Source: an uncultured Actinomycetes bacterium (GTDB lineage Bacteria > Actinomycetota > Actinomycetes > S36-B12 > UBA5976). From it: DNA of 5,662 nt. The DNA lies in assembly GCA_937896305.1 (NCBI GenBank), contig CALBND010000149.1, positions 1 through 5,662 of the forward strand, in the 5' to 3' direction. Under the pieces are notes generated by a model. That model did not search any database, was not told the DNA's origin, and saw only the letters and a program-made list of their open reading frames with translations. Shown in pieces: positions 1-4,844 of this stretch (its first letter is position 1; every line of letters starts with the position of its first letter). Position numbers and translations under genes: made by a program.

Positions 1-1287
1 TTTATCTTCTAGTGATTCAAAATCTACAGTTACTGCATAAGGGGTGCCGATTTCATCTGCTCTTCGATATCTTCTGCCAATGGCGCCAGAGTCATCAAAT
101 TCCACCATATATTTATTTCTTAACTCTTGTGCGATTTCTTTAGCCAGGGGACTTAATTTTTCATCTCTTGATAGAGGCAAAATTGCAACTTTAATAGGGG
201 CTAATCTTTTATCTAAACGCAAAACTGTTCTTTTATCAACCCCACCTTTTGAATTTGGGGCTTCGTCTTCATCATAGGCATCAAGTAAAAATGCTAGAAC
301 TGCTCTGGTTAATCCTGCTGAAGGTTCAATAACGTAGGGAGTCCATTTTTCGTTGTTTTCTTGATCAAAATAATTTAAGTCAGTACCACTTGCTTGACTG
401 TGTGTTTTTAAGTCGTAATCAGTTCTATTTGCTATTCCTTCTAATTCTGCCCATTCTGATCCTGCAAAATTAAATTTGTATTCAATATCCACTGTTCTTT
501 TTGAGTAATGTGAAAGTTTATCTTTAGGATGTTCAAATTTTCTTAAGTTTTCGGGGCTAATTCCTAAATCAACATACCAATTCCAACGTTGCTCCAACCA
601 ATAGTCATGCCATTTTTCATCTTCTCCAGGTTTAACAAAAAATTCCAATTCCATTTGTTCAAATTCTCTAGTTCTGAAAATAAAATTTCCTGGAGTTATT
701 TCATTTCGAAACGACTTACCAACTTGAGCAATACCAAATGGTGGTTTCTTTCTCGAAGTTGTTAAAACATTATTAAAATTAACAAAAATTCCTTGTGCAG
801 TTTCAGGTCTTAAATAATGTAGTGATCCCTCATCTTCAGCAACCCCGATTTGAGTCCTGAGCATGCCATTAAACATTTTCTCTTCAGTAAATTGTCCTCT
901 AGTTCCACAATGAGAGCAAGCAATATCGGCTAAACCATTGGCAGGTTCTTTCTTATTTTTAGTCATATAAGCTTCAATTAATTGATCTGCTCTATATCTT
1001 TTATGACAATGCTTACATTCTGTTAATGGATCTACGAATGCTTCAACGTGGCCTGAAGCCTGCCAAACTTGTGGTGCAAGAATTATTGATGAATCAAGCC
1101 CAACAACGTCATCTCTTTTACGAACAACACTTTGCCACCATTGCTGTTTAACATTTTCTTTTAAAGCAACCCCTAAAGGACCATAATCCCAGGCTGATCT
1201 TGAACCACCATAAATTTCACTTGATTGGTAAACAAAGCCGCGGCGTTTAGCTAAATTAACAATTGCTTCAACTCGATCTAGCGCCAC
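1..1287 (-). CDS. glyS: Glycyl-tRNA synthetase, single-chain (alpha2) type; 3' end cut by window edge
   Basis: Charges tRNA-Gly with glycine in the cytoplasm, using ATP. I translated 429 codons; bacterial alpha2 enzymes are about 460 residues, so roughly the last 30 lie outside the window. Seen in order: the N-terminal RRGFVYQSSEIYGG segment (residues 15-28) with WDYGPLG (33-39); a zinc-ribbon-like insertion with C91, C94, C124 and C127; class II motif 2 at about 190-217 (GKSFRNEITPG, then FRTREFEQMELEFF); motif 3 at about 317-338 (PYVIEPSAGLTRAV); and the start of the C-terminal anticodon-binding domain (PIKVAILPL, from about 364). The start is GTG at 1287-1285: an in-frame TAA lies shortly upstream and a near-perfect Shine-Dalgarno sits 9 nt away. 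This is the eukaryote/archaeal-like one-subunit enzyme, not the glyQ/glyS alpha2beta2 pair. The nearest upstream gene on this strand is the ABM-domain gene, 67 nt away. Confidence 0.97.
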   Translation of the reverse strand, partial: MALDRVEAIVNLAKRRGFVYQSSEIYGGSRSAWDYGPLGVALKENVKQQWWQSVVRKRDDVVGLDSSIILAPQVWQASGHVEAFVDPLTECKHCHKRYRADQLIEAYMTKNKKEPANGLADIACSHCGTRGQFTEEKMFNGMLRTQIGVAEDEGSLHYLRPETAQGIFVNFNNVLTTSRKKPPFGIAQVGKSFRNEITPGNFIFRTREFEQMELEFFVKPGEDEKWHDYWLEQRWNWYVDLGISPENLRKFEHPKDKLSHYSKRTVDIEYKFNFAGSEWAELEGIANRTDYDLKTHSQASGTDLNYFDQENNEKWTPYVIEPSAGLTRAVLAFLLDAYDEDEAPNSKGGVDKRTVLRLDKRLAPIKVAILPLSRDEKLSPLAKEIAQELRNKYMVEFDDSGAIGRRYRRADEIGTPYAVTVDFESLEDK

Positions 1288-1296
1288 TTTTTGCCT

Positions 1297-1304
1297 ACCT
1301 CCTT
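1297..1304 (-). promoter_or_regulatory. Strong ribosome binding site fixing the GTG start of glyS
   Basis: Read on the minus strand this is AAGGAGGT, almost the full anti-16S complement, 9 nt before GTG. With an in-frame TAA just upstream and no in-frame ATG between, it decides the non-ATG start. Confidence 0.85.
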
Positions 1305-1329
1305 TTTAATGTTACTTGCAAATACCTGA

Positions 1330-1335
1330 ATCATA
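1330..1335 (-). promoter_or_regulatory. Possible -10 element of a glyS promoter
   Basis: On the minus strand this reads TATGAT, five of six matches to TATAAT, inside the 67-nt gap between the ABM-domain gene and glyS. A start about 7 nt downstream would give a leader of some 36 nt that includes the Shine-Dalgarno. I see no good TTGACA-like -35 at the right distance, so this is tentative. glyS may also be read through from the upstream gene. No T-box-like structure fits in so short a leader. Confidence 0.35.
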
Positions 1336-1354
1336 AGCCTACTTAAAGACTGAT

Positions 1355-1678
1355 TTATTCCTCGTTAAGCATCGATTCAAAATTTGTACCTATTCCTTGA
1401 TTAAATTCATACAAGGTTTCAAACATTGTGGGTTCATCAATAGCTGAGGACATAACTGGCCAAACATGCACACGATTTTTGCTGGAGTTTAATCCCCGGC
1501 GAGCATTACCAACCGAATCCCAGTTCTGCACGATTACCAAAGTTTCAACATCATCAGGGGAACGGCCAATTTTAGTGTTGATAAATCCTGGCTCGTTTGA
1601 AAAAATCTGCAGCATATTTTTGGCTGCTTCAAGAAATATGGCGACCTCGGTAGGTCTATGGCGAGTTATAACAAACAT
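1355..1678 (-). CDS. Small antibiotic-biosynthesis-monooxygenase (ABM) domain protein
   Basis: A 107-residue cytosolic protein resembling single-domain ABM proteins (dimeric alpha-beta barrel fold) common in actinobacteria. Family-like features: an N-terminal strand MFVITRHRP, a helix with LEAAKNMLQIF, the turn EPGFINTKIGRS (about 29-40), a strand ETLVIVQNWDSV (about 45-56), then ARRGL and the C-terminal VMSSAIDEPTMFE. About 19 further residues (YEFNQGIGTNFESMLNEE region) form a tail. The real activity is unknown: the fold includes quinol monooxygenases and heme-degrading enzymes, and nothing here shows a substrate. I chose ATG at 1678 because the family begins with this strand. An in-frame TTG at 1723 would add 15 residues without a domain match and abuts the divergent gene's ATG. 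The ATG has only a poor GGCGG upstream, so leaderless initiation is possible. Confidence 0.75.
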   Translation of the reverse strand: MFVITRHRPTEVAIFLEAAKNMLQIFSNEPGFINTKIGRSPDDVETLVIVQNWDSVGNARRGLNSSKNRVHVWPVMSSAIDEPTMFETLYEFNQGIGTNFESMLNEE

Positions 1679-1685
1679 ATCCGCC

Positions 1686-1691
1686 AGACTA
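1686..1691 (-). promoter_or_regulatory. Possible -10 for leaderless transcription of the ABM-domain gene
   Basis: On the minus strand this is TAGTCT, a TANNNT hexamer, ending 7 nt before ATG 1678. That spacing is typical of actinobacterial leaderless transcripts, where the start codon is the first transcribed triplet. No convincing -35 is visible. It supports the ATG over the longer TTG start, but a TANNNT hexamer is common by chance in AT-rich DNA. Confidence 0.35.
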
Positions 1692-1723
1692 GAGCAAGGC
1701 CAGGCAAGAAAAGGTGAAAACAA

Positions 1724-2017
1724 ATGTCAGAATTTCGAAAAAAATTTGAGAAAGCTAGTGCTCCATATTTAGTGCGACTTCATTCAATGCCCCGCTGGGT
1801 GCTTCCTTTAGTACTGACACTCCTACTTTTACTTGGATTGCTCTCTAATCCCACTCAACCGGCAGGTTTATGGGTTGGCTTTTTTGCCTTAACCTTCATT
1901 GGGTTGGTTTTAGTTTGGTTGCTGATCCTTTCTTGGCCACTTCTCTCAAGTTCATCTAGGGCACTTCGAAGCTTTGTGGCTCTCTTGATCTTTTTTTCAG
2001 CTTTCTCTCGATTCTAA
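1724..2017 (+). CDS. Small membrane protein, DUF6703-like
   Basis: A 97-residue protein of unknown function. The layout matches, as I recall it, the actinobacterial DUF6703 family: a charged amphipathic N-terminus (FRKKFEKASAPYLVRLHSMP), the signature-like MPRWVLPLVLTLLLLLG, and hydrophobic stretches at about 24-41, 47-71 (with LSWPLLS just after) and 80-95. Two or three membrane segments are likely, with the basic N-terminus in the cytoplasm by the positive-inside rule. Start: ATG with AAGGTG (1711-1716) 7 nt upstream. It diverges from the ABM-domain gene with 45 nt between start codons, so the two share a promoter region. Its stop lies only 1 nt before the start of the Zur operator of the next operon, and no terminator separates them, so readthrough into the ZIP gene is possible. 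The family call is from memory of sequence character. Confidence 0.75.
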   Translation: MSEFRKKFEKASAPYLVRLHSMPRWVLPLVLTLLLLLGLLSNPTQPAGLWVGFFALTFIGLVLVWLLILSWPLLSSSSRALRSFVALLIFFSAFSRF

Positions 2018-2018
2018 A

Positions 2019-2039
2019 TGAGTTTGACAATCATTCTCA
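2019..2039 (+). promoter_or_regulatory. Zur operator: two overlapping 15-bp boxes offset by 6 bp
   Basis: The main box at 2025-2039, TGACAATCATTCTCA, fits the Fur/Zur pattern TGAnAATnATTnTCA at every fixed position and is a 7-1-7 inverted repeat with one mismatched pair. A weaker box, TGAGTTTGACAATCA (2019-2033), keeps the outer TGA/TCA arms and is offset by exactly 6 bp, the arrangement described for paired Fur-family dimers. The main box overlaps the -35 hexamer and the spacer of the promoter, a position suited to repression. A zinc-responsive Fur-family regulator (Zur) is encoded in the operon downstream, so Zur is the natural ligand; binding itself is inferred. Confidence 0.85.
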
Positions 2040-2052
2040 TTTAGGTTAGATT
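2024..2052 (+). promoter_or_regulatory. Promoter of the ZIP-zur operon (TTGACA, 17 nt, TAGATT)
   Basis: A perfect -35 TTGACA (2024-2029) and a -10 TAGATT (2047-2052, four of six consensus bases) are separated by 17 nt, the optimal spacing for the housekeeping sigma factor. Transcription should start near 2059, giving a leader of about 40 nt with its own Shine-Dalgarno. It is the clearest promoter in the window, and it is covered by the Zur operator. Confidence 0.8.
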
Positions 2053-2084
2053 TTCTTCTATTCATCCAAAAGTATTGGGAAAAT

Positions 2085-2089
2085 AGGAG
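2085..2089 (+). promoter_or_regulatory. Ribosome binding site of the ZIP transporter gene
   Basis: AGGAG, 9 nt before the ATG at 2099. It fixes this start and contrasts with the weak site of the downstream zur gene. Confidence 0.75.
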
Positions 2090-2098
2090 AAATCAGAA

Positions 2099-2842
2099 AT
2101 GAACATCGCAATCGTTCTTTCCGCTGTCACAGTCATAGCTACATTTCTAGGTGGAACCCTTGCCATTAAAGGCAAAGATCGTCTTCACTTAGTTTTAGGA
2201 CTTTCCGGTGGTCTTCTACTTGGTCTAGTGAGCTTTGATTTACTCCCCGAAATATTTGAAATGAACACTAAAAGTTTTGGTGGAGTGCAAATCGTTTCCC
2301 TAGCCTTGGTCGCAGGCTTTTTAACTCTTCATTTCTTAGAGAAAATCTTTGGCTCACATGATTCCCATGAATCAGAATATGGCCAAGATCATCAACATCC
2401 AGTAAATGTGGCAGGTGGACTGGGTGCTTTAGGAATGGCTGGACATGTTTTCTTAGATGGCGTTGCTATTGGCATCGCATTTCAAGTAAGTACTGGTCTA
2501 GGTTTAACAGTTTTCATAGCTTTGTTGGCTCACGCGTTTAGCGATGGTTTAAACACTGTTTCACTATTAATTAAAAGTGGGAAATGGACAAGAAGTTCGA
2601 TAGCACTATTGATTATTGATGCCGTGATGAGAATAAGTGGTGCAGCGCTGGGAAGCCTAATTGCATTTGGTGAAGAAACAGTTGGACTGTATTTGGCTAT
2701 TTTCTCAGGATTTGTAATCTATCTAGCAACTTCTCATATTTTACCAGAAGCTCACTCCAGACATCCTTCTAAATTTACAATGCTTGCCACAGTTCTTGGA
2801 GTAGTAATCATGTGGTTAATTGTTGGAAATGTTGGTGCATAA
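2099..2842 (+). CDS. ZIP-family metal transporter, probably zinc importer
   Basis: A 247-residue integral membrane protein of the ZIP (SLC39-like) family, which moves Zn2+ or similar divalent metals into the cytoplasm. Eight hydrophobic segments are visible, at about 3-23, 31-50, 63-83, 104-128, 133-157, 166-189, 194-213 and 225-245, the usual ZIP number. The metal-site helices carry HVFLDGVAIG (H116, D120, G121) in segment 4 and HAFSDG (H145, D149, G150) in segment 5. Segment 5 differs from the classical HExPE/HExxEG form by having Ala and Asp at the usual acidic positions. A His-rich loop between segments 3 and 4 holds H87, H90, H98 and H100, and H213, E217 and H219 follow segment 7. It sits first in an operon with zur behind a Zur operator, which points to zinc rather than iron or manganese. 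Substrate and direction are inferred. Confidence 0.9.
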   Translation: MNIAIVLSAVTVIATFLGGTLAIKGKDRLHLVLGLSGGLLLGLVSFDLLPEIFEMNTKSFGGVQIVSLALVAGFLTLHFLEKIFGSHDSHESEYGQDHQHPVNVAGGLGALGMAGHVFLDGVAIGIAFQVSTGLGLTVFIALLAHAFSDGLNTVSLLIKSGKWTRSSIALLIIDAVMRISGAALGSLIAFGEETVGLYLAIFSGFVIYLATSHILPEAHSRHPSKFTMLATVLGVVIMWLIVGNVGA

Positions 2843-2844
2843 AG

Positions 2845-3234
2845 ATGGTAGCTGAACAACTCAAATCAACAAGACAGCGCAAAGCAGTCTCAAATATTTT
2901 AGCAACTATTACAAAGTTTTCCTCTGCACAAGAAGTTCATAAATTATTAATTTCTCGAGGAGAAAAAGTTGGTCTTGCCACTGTTTATAGAACTTTACAA
3001 GCCTTGGCTGAAACAGGAGCCATCGATGTTTTAAGAAATGATGACGGTGAAGCACTTTATAGAGCTTGCAGCACTGATCACCATCATCATTTAGTTTGCA
3101 CGAAATGCAATAAAACCACAGAGATTTCTGCTCCTGAAGTTGAGATTTGGACTGAGAAGATTGCTCGTGAGCAAGGTTATTTAATTTCTGGACACACTAT
3201 AGAAGTATTTGGAACTTGCGCTAACTGTCGTTAA
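2845..3234 (+). CDS. zur: Zinc uptake regulator Zur (Fur family)
   Basis: A 129-residue cytoplasmic repressor that binds DNA when loaded with zinc. The N-terminal winged helix includes STRQRKAV (8-15) and the recognition helix region GLATVYRTLQALAETG (43-58). The C-terminal dimerisation domain has the HHHHLVCTKC run. Aligned with M. tuberculosis FurB (sites recalled from its structure), all zinc ligands are present with a one-residue shift: sensing site D61, C75, H80, H82; structural site C85, C88, C125, C128; third site H79, H81, E100, H117. Start: ATG at 2845, 2 nt after the ZIP stop. An in-frame ATG at 2812 would add an 11-residue, Cys-rich, non-family leader and is rejected. Only a partial GGTG (2834-2837) precedes the start, so translation is probably coupled to the ZIP gene. 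Its stop interlocks with that of uppS. Autoregulation is expected through the operator at 2019-2039. Confidence 0.95.
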   Translation: MVAEQLKSTRQRKAVSNILATITKFSSAQEVHKLLISRGEKVGLATVYRTLQALAETGAIDVLRNDDGEALYRACSTDHHHHLVCTKCNKTTEISAPEVEIWTEKIAREQGYLISGHTIEVFGTCANCR

Positions 3235-4013
3235 TTTGGTTTAGCATCTCCAAAACGGCGTTCACGTTTGGCATAAATTTCAATTGCTTGCCATAGATGT
3301 CTTCTATCAAAATCTGGCCACAAGACATCCATAAAAACCATTTCGGCATAGGCAGATTGCCAGAGTAGAAAATTACTTGTTCTTTGTTCCCCAGAGGTTC
3401 TTAAAAACAAATCAACATCAGGCATTTTTGGTTCATATAAATATTTTTGTATTTTTTTCTCAGTAATTGATTCTGGATTAAGTTTTCTTGCTTTTACATC
3501 TCGAGCCATATCAGTTATGGCATCAGCTATTTCAGCTCTGCCCCCGTAATTAACACACATAGTTAAAGTTAGTCGATCATTTTTGGCAGTTTTTCTTTCA
3601 GCTTTCTTCAATTCATCTAAAACACTTTTCCACAATTTTCCTTGACGCCCAGACCATCGAACTTTTATTCCATGCTCGTCCATCTCATCAACTCGACGAT
3701 GGATGACTTCCCGATTAAAATTCATTAAAAATTTTACTTCTTGTGGACTTCTTTTCCAGTTTTCTGTTGAGAATGCGTAAACAGTTAAATATTTAACTCC
3801 AATTTCTAGAGCACCATAAACTGCTTCTAATAGTGAAAGCTCTCCGGCTTCATGGCCTGCTGTTCTGGGTAATCCTCTTTCTTTGGCCCATCTCCCATTT
3901 CCATCCATGACAATGGCAACATGGTTTGGCATAAATTGTGATGAGATTCCCGGTGGCTTAACACCCGTCTTATGTTTGGGAATTTTTGGATATTTATTAA
4001 TATTTCTTGCCAT
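3231..4013 (-). CDS. uppS: Isoprenyl transferase (cis-prenyl diphosphate synthase)
   Basis: A 260-residue cytoplasmic enzyme that extends an allylic diphosphate with isopentenyl diphosphate in cis to make the polyprenyl diphosphate carrier for peptidoglycan and other envelope polymers. Seen: HVAIVMDGNGRWA with the Mg2+/catalytic D37; TAGHEAG (51-57); YAFSTENWKR (79-88); NYGGRAEI (155-162); and LRTSGEQRTSNFLLWQ with R205 and R211, followed by E224, the counterparts of E. coli R194, R200 and E213. Chain length (C50, C55 or shorter) cannot be read from motifs; actinobacterial homologues beside recO are usually long-chain. The N-terminal 27-residue extension ending PPGISSQFMPNHVAIV is typical of actinobacterial members, which favours ATG 4013 over the internal ATG at 3932. 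It starts 2 nt after the recO stop with no clear Shine-Dalgarno, so translation is probably coupled to recO. Confidence 0.96.
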   Translation of the reverse strand: MARNINKYPKIPKHKTGVKPPGISSQFMPNHVAIVMDGNGRWAKERGLPRTAGHEAGELSLLEAVYGALEIGVKYLTVYAFSTENWKRSPQEVKFLMNFNREVIHRRVDEMDEHGIKVRWSGRQGKLWKSVLDELKKAERKTAKNDRLTLTMCVNYGGRAEIADAITDMARDVKARKLNPESITEKKIQKYLYEPKMPDVDLFLRTSGEQRTSNFLLWQSAYAEMVFMDVLWPDFDRRHLWQAIEIYAKRERRFGDAKPN

Positions 4014-4015
4014 GT

Positions 4016-4744
4016 TTATCTTTCAACCATTCGCAGTGACCTAAGTCCTCTTTCAATATGCCATTGTAAATATGCAGCGATTATTCCGCTGGCTTCTCTT
4101 CTATATTTTAATTCCGAAGCATCTGCAACATTCCAGTCACCTGTCAGCAAGGCTGACATTAAAGCGATTGTGGCAGGGGCCGGTACTACCGAACTTGCAG
4201 CTCGACATTCCTGACATGTGGTTCCACCTGCTTCAACTGAAAAAGCACGATGTGGACCTTCGTCTCCGCACCGGGCACATTCAAAAAAAGTTGGTGAATA
4301 TCCTGCTAAAGAAAGGGAACGCAGTAAATAAGAATCTAAAACAAGATTTGCATCATGCTCATTTTTTATAAGTGCTCGAAGTCCTGCAATTAATAATAAA
4401 TATTGTTGAGTTGCTGGCTCTTTTTCTTCAGGAGTTAATCTTTCTGCTGTTTCTAACATTGCTTGTCCTGCGGTCCACTTGGCATAATCTTGCGAAAGTG
4501 TTGCTCCGTAAGAATAGAAAGATTCAACTTGGCTTAAGATGTCTAATGATTTTCCAATATGAAAATGAGCATCGATATGTCCAAAAGGTTCAACCCGGGC
4601 ACCAAATCTTGAAGTCGTTTTACGAACACCTTTAGCCACCGCTCTGACTCGACCAGTGTTTCTGGTTAAAACTGTGACTATCCGATCGGCTTCACCTAGG
4701 CGTTGGGTGCGAAGGACTATTCCTTCGTCTCGATATTGGGGCAT
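4016..4744 (-). CDS. recO: DNA repair protein RecO
   Basis: A 242-residue recombination mediator that, with RecR, helps load RecA on SSB-coated single-stranded DNA and anneals complementary strands in the RecF pathway. The N-terminal OB-fold begins YRDEGIVLRTQRLGEADRIV and continues GRVRAVAKGVRKTTSRFGARVEPF (31-54), the actinobacterial form. A helical middle follows, then a zinc finger C156-x2-C159 and C177-x2-C180. Length is normal for the family. The ATG at 4744 matches the family N-terminus exactly, but its ribosome binding site is odd: only GGA lies 3 nt upstream, while a good AGGAG lies 18 nt away, too far for this ATG. Cotranscribed with uppS, as in M. tuberculosis and relatives. It is divergent from the AI-2E-family gene across a 100-nt gap. 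Confidence 0.96.
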   Translation of the reverse strand: MPQYRDEGIVLRTQRLGEADRIVTVLTRNTGRVRAVAKGVRKTTSRFGARVEPFGHIDAHFHIGKSLDILSQVESFYSYGATLSQDYAKWTAGQAMLETAERLTPEEKEPATQQYLLLIAGLRALIKNEHDANLVLDSYLLRSLSLAGYSPTFFECARCGDEGPHRAFSVEAGGTTCQECRAASSVVPAPATIALMSALLTGDWNVADASELKYRREASGIIAAYLQWHIERGLRSLRMVER

Positions 4745-4844
4745 AAATCCAATTGTGCTTGACTCCTGTATTCCTTAAGCCCCACAACACGGCATTGGGT
4801 AAATAAGTTAAGTAGAGTTAAAGAAAGCCATAGGAGAGCCGTTG
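4745..4844. promoter_or_regulatory. Divergent intergenic region between recO and the AI-2E-family gene
   Basis: This 100-nt gap must drive both the recO-uppS pair and the AI-2E-family gene. On the plus strand there is a TAGAGT (4813-4818) -10-like hexamer within an exact 10-bp-spaced direct repeat of AGTTAA (4806-4811 and 4816-4821), and an AGGAG (4832-4836) 8 nt before ATG 4845. On the minus strand AGGAG (4767-4763) lies 18 nt before the recO ATG. I could not pair any hexamer with a good -35 at the right spacing, so no exact promoter is assigned. No terminator-like hairpin was seen. Confidence 0.45.

Noticed and set aside
44..277. Plus-strand open frame opposite glyS
   Set aside because: Lies wholly antisense to clearly coding, motif-bearing glyS sequence; no Shine-Dalgarno and no family resemblance.
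1679..1723. Extended TTG start for the ABM-domain protein
   Set aside because: Adds 15 residues before the conserved first strand, abuts the divergent ATG, and has no upstream Shine-Dalgarno.
1428..1772. Plus-strand open frame across the ABM-domain gene and the start of the DUF6703-like gene
   Set aside because: Antisense to a recognisable ABM domain and out of frame with the downstream gene, which has its own ribosome binding site.
2016..2042. AAATGAG / CTCATTT stem as a terminator for the DUF6703-like gene
   Set aside because: Only three G-C pairs, a 13-nt loop and no immediate T-run; the symmetry is better explained by the Zur operator.
2812..2844. Upstream ATG start for zur overlapping the ZIP gene
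   Set aside because: The added 11 residues are out-of-frame ZIP sequence unlike any Fur-family N-terminus; ATG 2845 gives the zinc-ligand numbering expected from FurB.
3250..3271. Hairpin just inside uppS as a zur terminator
   Set aside because: Seven pairs with a bulge and no T-run on either strand, and it sits in conserved C-terminal uppS coding sequence.
3972..4635. Plus-strand open frames opposite recO and the start of uppS (3972-4214, 4072-4371, 4372-4635)
   Set aside because: All are antisense to recO/uppS, whose motifs are intact; products are low-complexity Leu/His/Lys-rich strings without family features.
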